A DNA stretch of 64,000 nucleotides. Origin: Pseudomonas sp. MWU16-30317. Its GTDB lineage: Bacteria; Pseudomonadota; Gammaproteobacteria; Pseudomonadales; Pseudomonadaceae. Position numbers and translations under genes: made by a program. The stretch spans positions 1 to 64,000 of the forward strand of contig NZ_JAIWJA010000008.1 of the NCBI RefSeq assembly GCF_020515695.1. Reading direction: 5' to 3'. Numbering within the stretch: position 1 is the stretch's first letter; every line of letters begins with the position of its first letter. Below the pieces are notes generated by a model that saw only the letters and a list, made by a program, of their open reading frames with translations, had not been told where the DNA came from and searched no databases. Positions 34,109 to 42,855 of the stretch are shown here, piece by piece.

Positions 34109-34140
34109 ATGAAGCCTCTGTGGTGTGTGTGAGGCTTCAT
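34109..34140 (-). promoter_or_regulatory. SD-sequestering hairpin in the leader of the small unknown gene
   Basis: A perfect 10-bp inverted repeat, ATGAAGCCTC (34140-34131 on the minus strand) and GAGGCTTCAT (34118-34109), with a 12-nt loop. The second arm contains the GAGG ribosome site for the ATG at 34107 and the first arm contains the alternative upstream ATG, so folding would choose between the two starts or block the second. Confidence 0.6.
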
Positions 34141-34212
34141 CCTAGGGCTGTACTCCTCATCATGAATAGCTAGCAAAACTGATAGGTGGGGCGAGGCTCC
34201 TCGGTACTGGAG

Positions 34213-34635
34213 TCACCCCTCGCGCACCATATCGACATGGGGAATGCCGGCTTCCAGAAACTCCTCGCTGACCACCTTGAAGCCCAGCCGCTCATAGAAC
34301 GCCGTTGCATGCACCTGGGCGCTCAGCGCCTGCTGCATGATGCCGCGGCGCTCTGCCTCGGCGATGGCGGCGTGCATCAGGGCGTCGCCGACTTTCATCC
34401 CGCGCCAGTCCTTGAGCACCGACACGCGGCCGATGTGGCCGTCAGGCAGCAGGCGTGCGGTGCCGATCGCGAAATCACCTTCCTCGGCCAGAAAATGCAC
34501 GGCGTCGGCGTCGTCGTTGTCCCATTCAAGCTCAGGGGTAACGGCTTGTTCAGCGATAAACACCGCTTCGCGAATTCGCCGCAGATCGGCGTTGTCTCTG
34601 TGCCAATCGGCGACTCTGACTTCGATTTTATTCAT
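34213..34635 (-). CDS. GNAT family N-acetyltransferase
   Basis: A 140-residue acetyltransferase of the ElaA/YjcF-like GNAT group. The acetyl-CoA-binding segment is RVSVLKDWRGMKVGDALMHAAI, and the C-terminal HATAFYERLGFKVVSEEFLEAGIPH is typical of the fold. The acceptor is unknown. The ATG at 34635 overlaps the roxA stop by 8 bases; a TTG two codons earlier is less likely. Confidence 0.85.
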   Translation of the reverse strand: MNKIEVRVADWHRDNADLRRIREAVFIAEQAVTPELEWDNDDADAVHFLAEEGDFAIGTARLLPDGHIGRVSVLKDWRGMKVGDALMHAAIAEAERRGIMQQALSAQVHATAFYERLGFKVVSEEFLEAGIPHVDMVREG

Positions 34636-35794
34636 CGGCAAATCCCAGACTTCCCTGTTTGATCAGCTCGCAGACCAGCATGCGGCCGTTTTCATCCTGC
34701 AACCATGGCCCAAGATTGTCGATGTGCAAGGCATCGGCCGCGCAGATCAGCTTCAGCAGATCGCGCAGATGGCCTGGCAGCAGACGGCTCTGGCCACTGG
34801 CGAACAATAGCAGGTCGTCGTCGACTTCCGACCAGGCCAGGCGCGCACTTGGATTGCGGATCAGCACGGCGCCATCTTCAAGGCCGCCCAGCAGGTCTTC
34901 TTCTTCGACTTCACTGCCCGCGACCAGTTCAGGGTAGCGCGGCTCGGTCATGAACTGGCCGAACCAGGTCAGCAGCAGGCGCTCGTCGCTCATGTGTTCG
35001 GCCAGCAGGCCTTTGAGGCGGTCGAGGGCGTCGTGCTGAATCTGATGCGGGTCGCTGACCGGTGTGGCATCGGCGTCGCTGTAGCGGTCTTCGTCGGGCA
35101 GGAACTGGCTGAGGAAGTCGGTGAAGTGAGTCAGGACTTCGGCCGCGCTTGGCGCCCGGAAGCCGACCGAGTAGGTCATGCACTCGTCCACGGCCACACC
35201 GCAGTGGGCGACGCGCGGCGGCAGGTAAAGCATGTCGCCCGGCTCCAGTACCCACTCTTCGGCTTGTTCGAAGTCGGCGAGGATGCGCAGGTCGCTGTGC
35301 TCGATCAGCGGGCTGTCGGCGTTGCACATCTGGCCGATTTTCCAGTTGCGCTTGCCGTGGCCCTGCAGCAGGAACACGTCATAGTTGTCGAAGTGCGGGC
35401 CGACGCCGCCGCCTGGGGTGGCATAGCTGATCATCACGTCATCGATGCGCCAGCTCGGCAGGAAGCGGAATGGCTCGAGCAATGCCGCGACTTCCGGCAC
35501 GAATTGATCGACTGCTTGCACCAGCAGCGTCCATTCCGTTTCCGGCAGGTCGCCATAGGTATCTTCGGCAAAGGGCCCGCGACGCATTTCCCAGGGGCGC
35601 TCGCCGTTTTCGATGACGATACGCGATTCGACTTCTTCTTCCAGGCTCAAGCCTGCCAGTTCGTCAGGGCTGATCGGGTTTTCGAAGTCGGTGAAGGCCT
35701 GACGGATCAGCAGCGGTTTTTTCTGCCAGTAGTCACGCAGGAATTCTTGTGCCGTGAGGCCGCCCAGAAGTTGCAGTGGAATATCGGATTTCAT
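34628..35794 (-). CDS. roxA: 50S ribosomal protein L16 arginine 3-hydroxylase
   Basis: A 388-residue JmjC-type 2-oxoglutarate/Fe(II) oxygenase of the YcfD/RoxA family, which hydroxylates an arginine of ribosomal protein L16. The iron site is His134/Asp136 in GPHFDNYD and His197 in LPPRVAHCG. The length fits the family (a JmjC domain, dimerisation helix and winged helix). The ATG at 35794 (MKSDIPLQLLGG) is preferred to a longer frame to 35848 that reaches the purB terminator. Confidence 0.93.
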   Translation of the reverse strand: MKSDIPLQLLGGLTAQEFLRDYWQKKPLLIRQAFTDFENPISPDELAGLSLEEEVESRIVIENGERPWEMRRGPFAEDTYGDLPETEWTLLVQAVDQFVPEVAALLEPFRFLPSWRIDDVMISYATPGGGVGPHFDNYDVFLLQGHGKRNWKIGQMCNADSPLIEHSDLRILADFEQAEEWVLEPGDMLYLPPRVAHCGVAVDECMTYSVGFRAPSAAEVLTHFTDFLSQFLPDEDRYSDADATPVSDPHQIQHDALDRLKGLLAEHMSDERLLLTWFGQFMTEPRYPELVAGSEVEEEDLLGGLEDGAVLIRNPSARLAWSEVDDDLLLFASGQSRLLPGHLRDLLKLICAADALHIDNLGPWLQDENGRMLVCELIKQGSLGFADE

Positions 35795-35833
35795 GTGTAA
35801 CCTATTGAAAATAAGCTTTTTTATGGCGCCAAT

Positions 35834-35858
35834 AAAAACGCCCGGCACTGCCGGGCGT
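35834..35858 (-). terminator. terminator of purB
   Basis: On the minus strand ACGCCCGGC (35858-35850) pairs with GCCGGGCGT (35846-35838) and is followed by a TTTTTATT tail, about 20 bases after the purB stop. Confidence 0.85.
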
Positions 35859-35878
35859 GTCGACCAGGGGCTCGGGTG

Positions 35879-37249
35879 TCAGACGCGCTTGGCCTGGGCT
35901 GCAGCGTTACCGATGTAATTGGCCGGGGTGAGTTTTTTCAGCTCGGCCTTGGCGTCGGCGGGCATGTCGAGCCCGTCGATGAAAGTTTGCAGCGCCTCGG
36001 GGCCGATGCCCTTGCCGCGGGTCAGCTCTTTGAGCTTCTCGTACGGGTTTTCGATGTCGAAGCGGCGCATGACCGTCTGGATCGGCTCGGCCAGGACTTC
36101 CCAGCAGGCGTCCAGGTCGGCGGCGATCTTGACTTCGTTGATTTCCAGCTTGCTGATGCCCTTGAGGCTGGCTTCGTAGGCAATCACGCTGTGGGCGAAG
36201 CCGACACCGAGGTTGCGCAGCACGGTGGAGTCGGTCAGGTCGCGCTGCCAGCGGGAAACCGGCAGTTTGCTGGCCAGGTGCTGGAACAGCGCGTTGGCGA
36301 TGCCAAGGTTGCCCTCGGAGTTTTCGAAGTCGATCGGGTTGACCTTGTGCGGCATGGTCGACGAGCCGATTTCGCCGGCGATGGTGCGCTGCTTGAAATA
36401 GCCCAGGGAGATGTAGCCCCAGATATCACGATCGAAATCGATCAGGATGGTGTTGTAGCGAGCAATGGCATCGAACAGCTCGGCGATGTAGTCGTGCGGT
36501 TCGATCTGCGTGGTGTACGGGTTGAAGCCCAGACCCAGCTCGTCTTCGATGAAGGCGCGGGCATTGGCTTCCCAGTCGATGGCAGGATAAGCCGAGAGGT
36601 GGGCATTGTAATTGCCCACGGCGCCGTTGATCTTGCCCAGCAGCGGCACGGCGGCGACTTGCGCGATCTGCCGCTCGAGACGGTAGACGACGTTGGCCAG
36701 CTCTTTACCCAAGGTGGTCGGCGAAGCAGGCTGGCCGTGGGTGCGCGACAGCATCGGCACGTCGGCGAAGCGATGGGCGAGCTCGCGGATCGATTCGGCG
36801 ATCTGACGCATCAGTGGCAGCAGCACGGTGTCGCGGCCTTCGCGCAGCATCAGGGCGTGGGACAGGTTGTTGATGTCCTCGCTGGTGCAGGCGAAGTGGA
36901 TGAATTCGCTTACCTTGGCCAGTTCCGGCAGCTTGGCCGCTTGTTCCTTCAGCAGGTACTCGATGGCCTTGACGTCGTGGTTGGTGGTGCGTTCGATCTC
37001 TTTGACGCGCTCGGCGTGTTCGAGGGCGAAGTCGCTGGCCAGGGCGTCGAGCAAGGCGTTGGCTTCGGCGGAGAACGCCGGCACTTCAGCGATTTGCGGG
37101 TGAGCGGCGAGGCGCTGGAGCCAGCGGACTTCGACCAGGGCGCGAAAACGGATAAGGCCGTATTCGCTGAAAATTGGGCGCAGTGCTTGAGTCTTGCCAG
37201 CGTAGCGGCCGTCTACAGGGGAAACCGCAGTGAGCGATGAAAGCAGCAT
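35879..37249 (-). CDS. purB: adenylosuccinate lyase
   Basis: A 456-residue enzyme with two roles in purine synthesis: it releases fumarate from SAICAR and from adenylosuccinate. The family signature GSSTMPHKVNP with the catalytic serine loop is intact, and SRTHGQPASPTT holds a conserved histidine. The ATG at 37249 (MLLSSLTAVSPVDGRY) is the usual start; the longer frame is unsupported. It follows mnmA-hflD, the same order as in E. coli. Confidence 0.97.
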   Translation of the reverse strand: MLLSSLTAVSPVDGRYAGKTQALRPIFSEYGLIRFRALVEVRWLQRLAAHPQIAEVPAFSAEANALLDALASDFALEHAERVKEIERTTNHDVKAIEYLLKEQAAKLPELAKVSEFIHFACTSEDINNLSHALMLREGRDTVLLPLMRQIAESIRELAHRFADVPMLSRTHGQPASPTTLGKELANVVYRLERQIAQVAAVPLLGKINGAVGNYNAHLSAYPAIDWEANARAFIEDELGLGFNPYTTQIEPHDYIAELFDAIARYNTILIDFDRDIWGYISLGYFKQRTIAGEIGSSTMPHKVNPIDFENSEGNLGIANALFQHLASKLPVSRWQRDLTDSTVLRNLGVGFAHSVIAYEASLKGISKLEINEVKIAADLDACWEVLAEPIQTVMRRFDIENPYEKLKELTRGKGIGPEALQTFIDGLDMPADAKAELKKLTPANYIGNAAAQAKRV

Positions 37250-37380
37250 GGGGCGTTCTCGGACAGTCGGGCACGAAATGGGGCGCGAATTATACATGAA
37301 AAAAGCATAGGAGGTCGGCTGTGCTATGCCGCCTGCGCGTGTTTGCTGACTAGTGGAGTCTCTGCCGGAGCGGCGTGCCT

Positions 37381-38001
37381 TCAACCACGCAACATCGGGT
37401 ACAGCTCGCGCAACAGCTTGCGCCGGCTGATCACCAGTTGCCAGCGGTGACCGCCGAGCTGTCGCCACAGGCGTGCACAGCGGATGCCGGCCAGCAGCAA
37501 GGCGCGGATTTTCGAGGCGTTACTGGGCTGCTGCAAGTGGCGCATATCGCCCTGCACCTGAATGCGCTGGCGCAGGGTGCTGAGCGTGTCCTGATACAGC
37601 GCGCCACTGGCAGCGATGACATTCTCGTGGACCAGGCCGAAATGCTCTACCTGATTCTGAATCTGTGGCAGGCGTTTGCCGATGACGGCCAGCATGTCGT
37701 CGCGTTTGCCCAGTTGGCGTTCCAGGCCGAGCATTGACAGGGCATAGCGCAGTGGTTCGCGCTGCAGGCTGTTGGGGTCGCGCTCCAGAGCGCTGGCCAG
37801 CGCGCGATAGCCGTCGCGCAGGTACAGGTCGTTGCCGCCGAACACATCCAGGGTGTCCTTGGGGTCGATCACCATCAGGCTACCGAGCATGCAGCGCAGG
37901 TCGCCTTCGCCGATCTGACCGGTCTTGGCGATACGATCGACCAGCACGGCGGCCTGGAACACGGCGCCCAAGGCAGTGAGTTGTTCCTGGGCCTGGGTCA
38001 T
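37381..38001 (-). CDS. hflD: lysogenisation regulator HflD homologue
   Basis: A 206-residue helical protein of the HflD family, named for its effect on lambda CII in E. coli; its cellular role in Pseudomonas is not known. Visible features are the MTQAQEQLTALGAVFQAA N terminus and SNASKIRALLLAGIRCARLW near the C terminus. Its ATG overlaps the mnmA stop by 4 nt. Confidence 0.92.
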   Translation of the reverse strand: MTQAQEQLTALGAVFQAAVLVDRIAKTGQIGEGDLRCMLGSLMVIDPKDTLDVFGGNDLYLRDGYRALASALERDPNSLQREPLRYALSMLGLERQLGKRDDMLAVIGKRLPQIQNQVEHFGLVHENVIAASGALYQDTLSTLRQRIQVQGDMRHLQQPSNASKIRALLLAGIRCARLWRQLGGHRWQLVISRRKLLRELYPMLRG

Positions 38002-39152
38002 GAACGGGCTTCCCCGGTCTGATTTTCTCGGGCATGGCTGTCGCGGGCATACCAAGGTTCTGCCACTTCGATCACGCCCCCGCCCAGGCACACTTCACCG
38101 TCGTAGAACACCACGGACTGACCTGGGGTGACGGCGCGTTGCGGTTCGTCGAACACCGCGCGATAGCCTTGGCTGGTCTGTTCCAGCGTGCAGGCCTGGT
38201 CACCCTGGCGATAGCGGACCTTGGCGGTCAGGCGCTGCGGCTGGGCCAGATCGATCGGGTTAACGCAGAAGATTTCCGACGCCAGCAGGGCACGCGAGAA
38301 CAGCCACGGGTGTTCATTGCCCTGACCGACGATCAGTTCGTTGTGCTCCAGGTCCTTGACCAGCACGTACCACGGATCGTCGCCGGCATCTTTAAGGCCG
38401 CCGATGCCCAGGCCCTGACGCTGGCCGATGGTGTGGTACATCAGGCCTGCATGGCGGCCGATCACTTCGCCGCGGGTGGTTTTTATTTCACCCGGTTGCG
38501 CGGGCAGGTACTGCTTGAGGAAGTCGGTAAAGCGGCGCTCGCCGATAAAGCAGATGCCGGTGGAGTCCTTTTTCTTCGCGGTGGCCAGCCCGTGCTTCTC
38601 GGCAATGGCCCGTACTTCAGGCTTTTCCAGCTCGCCGACCGGGAACAGAGTGCGGGCAATCTGCTCGCCGCCGACGGCATGCAGGAAATAGCTCTGGTCC
38701 TTGTTCGGGTCCAGGCCCTTGAGCAGCTCGGTGCGGCCGTCGAGGTCGCGGCGGCGCACGTAATGGCCGGTGGCGATCAGGTCGGCACCCAGGGTCAGGG
38801 CGTAGTCGAGAAACGCCTTGAACTTGATTTCGCGGTTGCAGAGGATGTCCGGATTGGGGGTGCGGCCGGCCTTGTACTCTTCCAGGAAGTGTTCGAAGAC
38901 GTGGTCCCAATACTCGGCAGCGAAGTTGGCCGTGTGCAGCTTGATGCCGATGCGATCGCACACGGCCTGCGCGTCGGCGAGGTCTTCGCGGGCGGTGCAG
39001 TATTCGGTGCCGTCGTCTTCTTCCCAGTTCTTCATGAACAGGCCTTCGACCTGATAGCCCTGCTCCATGAGCAGAACGGCAGAAACGGAAGAGTCGACGC
39101 CGCCGGACATGCCGACGATCACGCGCTGGGTTGCTGGGGCTGAGTCGCGCAT
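37998..39152 (-). CDS. mnmA: tRNA-specific 2-thiouridylase MnmA
   Basis: A 384-residue enzyme that inserts sulfur at position 2 of U34 in tRNAs for Lys, Glu and Gln. The ATP-binding loop is GMSGGVDSSVSA; the catalytic cysteines are in PDILCNREIKF and STGICFIGERRF. It receives sulfur through the Tus relay, whose genes tusDCBE lie at 57381-58765 in this window. Confidence 0.96.
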   Translation of the reverse strand: MRDSAPATQRVIVGMSGGVDSSVSAVLLMEQGYQVEGLFMKNWEEDDGTEYCTAREDLADAQAVCDRIGIKLHTANFAAEYWDHVFEHFLEEYKAGRTPNPDILCNREIKFKAFLDYALTLGADLIATGHYVRRRDLDGRTELLKGLDPNKDQSYFLHAVGGEQIARTLFPVGELEKPEVRAIAEKHGLATAKKKDSTGICFIGERRFTDFLKQYLPAQPGEIKTTRGEVIGRHAGLMYHTIGQRQGLGIGGLKDAGDDPWYVLVKDLEHNELIVGQGNEHPWLFSRALLASEIFCVNPIDLAQPQRLTAKVRYRQGDQACTLEQTSQGYRAVFDEPQRAVTPGQSVVFYDGEVCLGGGVIEVAEPWYARDSHARENQTGEARS

Positions 39153-39273
39153 AGGTATGAGCTGTGTGTCTGCGAAAAGGGGGCGATTCTAGCAGGGTGA
39201 GGGCTGCATGGCCAAAGATGTCGGGGATTTGTGCTGTTGCTACTGGCCGAGAAGAGTGACAGCCAGAACACAA

Positions 39274-39297
39274 AACCCCGGCACGCTGGCCGGGGTT
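39274..39297 (-). terminator. terminator of idh
   Basis: On the minus strand AACCCCGGC and GCCGGGGTT (39297-39289 and 39282-39274) form a 9-bp stem with a 6-nt loop followed by TTGTG with a short T run, 20 bases after the idh stop. Confidence 0.75.
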
Positions 39298-39317
39298 CTG
39301 GATATTGCTTTAAAGCA

Positions 39318-41549
39318 TTACGACGCCAGCGAATCGATCGCGGCGTTGAGCGTGGCGCTCGGGCGCATGGCCTTGCGAGTCAGCTCGGGGTTGGTGCGGT
39401 AGTAGCCTTGAATGTCCACTGGTTTGCCTTGCACGCTGTTCAATTCGGTGACGATTTTCGCCTCGTTGTCGGACAGGGTCTTGGCCACGACGCTGAATTG
39501 CTTTTGCAGTTCGGCGTCGTCGGTCTGGGCTGCCAGGGCTTGTGCCCAGTACAGCGCCAGGTAGAAGTGGCTGCCGCGATTGTCGATGTTGCCGACCTTG
39601 CGCGATGGCGACTTGTTGTTGTCGAGGAACTGGCCAGTCGCCTGGTCCAGAGTCTTGGCCAACACCAGCGCCTTGCTGTTGTTGTAGGTCGTGCCCAAGT
39701 GTTCCAGGGAGGCTGCCAGGGCGAGGAACTCACCCAGCGAATCCCAGCGCAGGAAGTTTTCTTCGACCAGTTGCTGTACGTGCTTGGGTGCCGAGCCGCC
39801 CGCGCCGGTTTCGAACAGACCACCGCCGTTCATCAGCGGTACGATCGACAGCATTTTGGCCGAAGTGCCCAGTTCCATGATCGGGAACAGGTCGGTCAGG
39901 TAGTCGCGCAGCACGTTGCCGGTCACCGAAATGGTGTCCTTGCCGGCACGGATGCGCTCCAGCGACAGGGCCATGGCATCGACCGGTGCGAGGATGCGGA
40001 TGTCCAGTCCGGAAGTGTCGTGGTCCTTGAGGTAGGTTTCGACTTTCTTGATGACCTGCGCATCGTGAGCGCGAGCCGGGTCGAGCCAGAACACCGCCGG
40101 GGTGTTGGAGGCGCGAGCGCGGTTGACGGCCAGCTTGACCCAGTCCTGGATCGGCGCGTCCTTGACCTGGCACATGCGCCAGATGTCGCCCGCTTCGACC
40201 TTTTGTTCCATCAGCACGGTGCCGGAGGTGTCGGTCACGCGAACGGTGCCGGTGGATTCGACCTGGAAGGTCTTGTCGTGAGAGCCGTACTCTTCAGCTT
40301 TTTGCGCCATCAGGCCGACGTTCGGTACGGTGCCCATGGTGGTGGGGTCGAAGGCGCCGTGCTTTTTGCAGTCTTCGAGGACGGCTTGATAGATAGTCGC
40401 GTAGCAACGATCCGGGATCAGTGCCTTGGTGTCCTGCAGCTGGCCTTCGGTGTTCCACATCTTGCCGGAATCACGAATCATGGCCGGCATCGAGGCGTCG
40501 ACGATAACGTCGCTCGGCACGTGCAGGTTGGTGATGCCTTTGTCTGAGTTGACCATGGCCAGGGCAGGGCGTGTAGCGTAGACGGCCTTGATGTCGGCTT
40601 CGATCTCGTCCTGCTGGGCTTGCGGCAGCGCCTTGATGCGCGAGTACAGGTCACCGATGCCGTTATTCAGGTTGAAGCCGATCTGCTTGAGCACGGCTTC
40701 GTGCTTGGCGAGGGCGTCCTTGTAGTATTCCGCGACGATCTGACCGAACAGAATCGGGTCGGAGACCTTCATCATGGTCGCCTTCAGATGGATCGACAGC
40801 AGCACGCCAAGCTTCTTGGCGTCTTCGATCTCGGCGGCGACGAATGCACGCAATGCCTTTTTGCTGATGGTCGAGCTGTCGATGATTTCGCCGGCCTTGA
40901 CCGCAGTCTTTTCCTTCAGCACGGTGGTGGTGCCGTCCTGAGCGACCAGTTCGATCTTGACGCTACCGGCTTCCTTGATCAGGACCGATTTTTCGCTGCC
41001 GTAGAAGTCACCTTCGCTCATGTGTGCGACATGGGACTTCGAATCGCTGCTCCAGGCGCCCATCTTGTGCGGGTGCTTGCGCGCGTAGTTCTTGACCGAC
41101 AGAGGCGCACGACGATCGGAGTTGCCTTCGCGCAGTACCGGGTTCACGGCGCTGCCCTTGATCTTGTCGTAGCGCAGCTTGGCTTCCTTGTCGGCGTCGG
41201 TGGCCGGCACCTCGGGATAGTCAGGGATGTCGAAGCCCTGATCCTGCAGCTCTTTGATCGCGCCCTTGAGTTGGGGGACCGAAGCGCTGATATTCGGCAG
41301 CTTGATGATGTTGGCTTCCGGGGTGTTGGCCAGTTCGCCCAGTTCGGCGAGATGGTCACCAACGCGCTGTTCGGCGGTCAGTTTTTCCGGGAAGCTGGAG
41401 AGGATGCGGCCGGCAAGGGAAATATCCCGGGTCTCGACGGCGATGTCAGCGAACGCAGTGTAGGCCTCGATGATCGGCAGCAGGGAATAGGTGGCGAGTG
41501 CGGGAGCTTCGTCGGTGAAGGTGTAGATGATCTTCGAACGGGTGGGCAT
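39318..41549 (-). CDS. idh: monomeric NADP-dependent isocitrate dehydrogenase
   Basis: A 743-residue enzyme of the monomeric IDH class (about 80 kDa), which oxidises isocitrate to 2-oxoglutarate in the TCA cycle. Family-typical stretches include SLLPIIEAYTAFADIAVETRD near the N terminus and FWLDPARAHDAQV in the C-terminal half. It competes with AceA for isocitrate. AGAAGAGAG serves as the ribosome site and overlaps a seven-codon upstream frame (41580-41557). The unrelated dimeric icd, which sits beside it in other pseudomonads, is not present here. Confidence 0.96.
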   Translation of the reverse strand: MPTRSKIIYTFTDEAPALATYSLLPIIEAYTAFADIAVETRDISLAGRILSSFPEKLTAEQRVGDHLAELGELANTPEANIIKLPNISASVPQLKGAIKELQDQGFDIPDYPEVPATDADKEAKLRYDKIKGSAVNPVLREGNSDRRAPLSVKNYARKHPHKMGAWSSDSKSHVAHMSEGDFYGSEKSVLIKEAGSVKIELVAQDGTTTVLKEKTAVKAGEIIDSSTISKKALRAFVAAEIEDAKKLGVLLSIHLKATMMKVSDPILFGQIVAEYYKDALAKHEAVLKQIGFNLNNGIGDLYSRIKALPQAQQDEIEADIKAVYATRPALAMVNSDKGITNLHVPSDVIVDASMPAMIRDSGKMWNTEGQLQDTKALIPDRCYATIYQAVLEDCKKHGAFDPTTMGTVPNVGLMAQKAEEYGSHDKTFQVESTGTVRVTDTSGTVLMEQKVEAGDIWRMCQVKDAPIQDWVKLAVNRARASNTPAVFWLDPARAHDAQVIKKVETYLKDHDTSGLDIRILAPVDAMALSLERIRAGKDTISVTGNVLRDYLTDLFPIMELGTSAKMLSIVPLMNGGGLFETGAGGSAPKHVQQLVEENFLRWDSLGEFLALAASLEHLGTTYNNSKALVLAKTLDQATGQFLDNNKSPSRKVGNIDNRGSHFYLALYWAQALAAQTDDAELQKQFSVVAKTLSDNEAKIVTELNSVQGKPVDIQGYYRTNPELTRKAMRPSATLNAAIDSLAS

Positions 41550-41905
41550 ATTCGGATTAACTCTCTTCTTTGCTGAGCATGCACAGAACCTCGAGATGCG
41601 CAGGGTAGGCGCTTTCGGTCCACGGGCAACAATGAGCCGAAAGTCGAGGATTCATCGCGTTGATGTTTTTTGCATCAGTTGAGCGTCAAGCGGTCGAGCT
41701 GAGTTTGACAGCCCGGCCTGGTGGGGCCTGGAGGCTTGCTTGTGAAGGCAGCTTCGATGGCCCACGACCTTGGTGACTCGCTGGTCACTGCGGCATTATA
41801 CCACTGGTCAGTGGCAGAAATGCGAAGCTTGCTTGCAGTCCTTTCGTCTAAACTTTTACCGCCGCTATTGTCACTGCCCGAGCACTTATCGAGGGGCGAA
41901 CGAAA

Positions 41906-41948
41906 GCTCGTCGGCAGCTCAATCATCACAATTGAGCTGCCGACGAGC
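41906..41948. repeat. perfect 18-bp inverted repeat
   Basis: Arms 41906-41923 and 41931-41948 (GCTCGTCGGCAGCTCAAT and its exact complement) are separated by 7 bases. It lies 30 bases after the cspD stop; on the minus strand it is followed by TTTCGTTCG, so it can act as the cspD terminator. The rest of the 41550-41978 gap holds the idh leader and short palindromes such as CCACTG-GT-CAGTGG but no gene. Confidence 0.85.
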
Positions 41949-41978
41949 GGTCGACCGTTGGTCCGGAAAGCTAGCGGA

Positions 41979-42236
41979 TCAAGCGGAAACGGCAGGTTGA
42001 GCCAAAGCAGTCACTGGAGCAGCCACGTCTTGCGTCACACTGGCGATTGCCACCGCGTGCAAGCCTTTAGGCCCCTGAATGATCTCAAATTTTACCGGCT
42101 GCCCTGCCTTGAGTGTCTTGTAGCCATCCATCGTGATGGCCGAATAATGGGCGAAGAGGTCTTCCGTCTTGCCGTCTTCATTGATGAAGCCGTAGCCCTT
42201 GGCATTGTTGAACCACTTGACTTTACCACTTGCCAT
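41979..42236 (-). CDS. cspD: cold-shock-domain protein CspD
   Basis: An 85-residue OB-fold protein with the nucleic-acid-binding motifs KWFNNAKGYGFI (RNP1) and DLFAHYSAI (RNP2). The extra C-terminal tail (VTQDVAAPVTALAQPAVSA) is longer than in plain Csp proteins and typical of CspD in Pseudomonas; CspD inhibits replication in E. coli under starvation. The ATG at 42236 has AGAGGG upstream. It is divergent from clpS. Confidence 0.92.
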   Translation of the reverse strand: MASGKVKWFNNAKGYGFINEDGKTEDLFAHYSAITMDGYKTLKAGQPVKFEIIQGPKGLHAVAIASVTQDVAAPVTALAQPAVSA

Positions 42237-42462
42237 GCTCATATCCCTCTGCAAAGGACCCCAGGTCTGGAGTATCATCCCCGTTCACCGCACCGTCGAA
42301 AAAATTTTAATTGACTGTGCGGACCTTTATTCCCCAATGTGGGTTCTATTGGTTGTAACACCGTTTTGCCGATAGTCAAGGTCATGCGACAGCCGAGTAT
42401 CCGATCGGACACAACGTCAACCCCACAACCCTATTCGCACAACGATGATGAACCTTCATTCC

Positions 42463-42825
42463 ATGCATTCAGTCAACCAGATTCGACTAACCTTCAATCA
42501 GGACCGCCCGTCCACGCAGGAGGACGACGCTTCGGGCGTGGCTGTACAGGATTCCAAGCCTGCACTGCAGGCCCCACCGATGTACAAGGTGGTTTTGTTC
42601 AATGATGATTACACTCCGATGGATTTCGTGGTCGAAGTGCTAGAGGTGTTTTTCAACCTGAATCGTGAGTTGGCAACCAAGGTCATGCTGGCGGTCCATA
42701 CAGAGGGACGTGCCGTCTGTGGTCTTTTCACCCGCGACATCGCCGAAACCAAGGCAACGCAGGTGAATCAGTACGCCAGGGAAAGCCAGCATCCGCTACT
42801 CTGTGAAATCGAGAAGGACGGTTAA
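42463..42825 (+). CDS. clpS: ClpS, N-degron adaptor of ClpAP
   Basis: A 120-residue adaptor that binds N-degron substrates and hands them to ClpA. The core VVLFNDDYTPMDFVVEVLEVFF contains the DD(Y)TP motif of the binding pocket, and the helix with MLAVHTEGRAVCG follows. The start at 42463 (MHSVNQIRLTF) gives the usual Pseudomonas length; ATGs at 42445/42448 would add six residues. clpA starts 31 bases later. Confidence 0.95.
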   Translation: MHSVNQIRLTFNQDRPSTQEDDASGVAVQDSKPALQAPPMYKVVLFNDDYTPMDFVVEVLEVFFNLNRELATKVMLAVHTEGRAVCGLFTRDIAETKATQVNQYARESQHPLLCEIEKDG

Positions 42826-42855
42826 TCGCCGACCACTTGGGTATGAGGTGAAGCT

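Noticed and set aside
41721..42314. 197-codon plus-strand frame across the cspD region
   Set aside because: It reads through the 18-bp inverted repeat and antisense to cspD, without a start signal.
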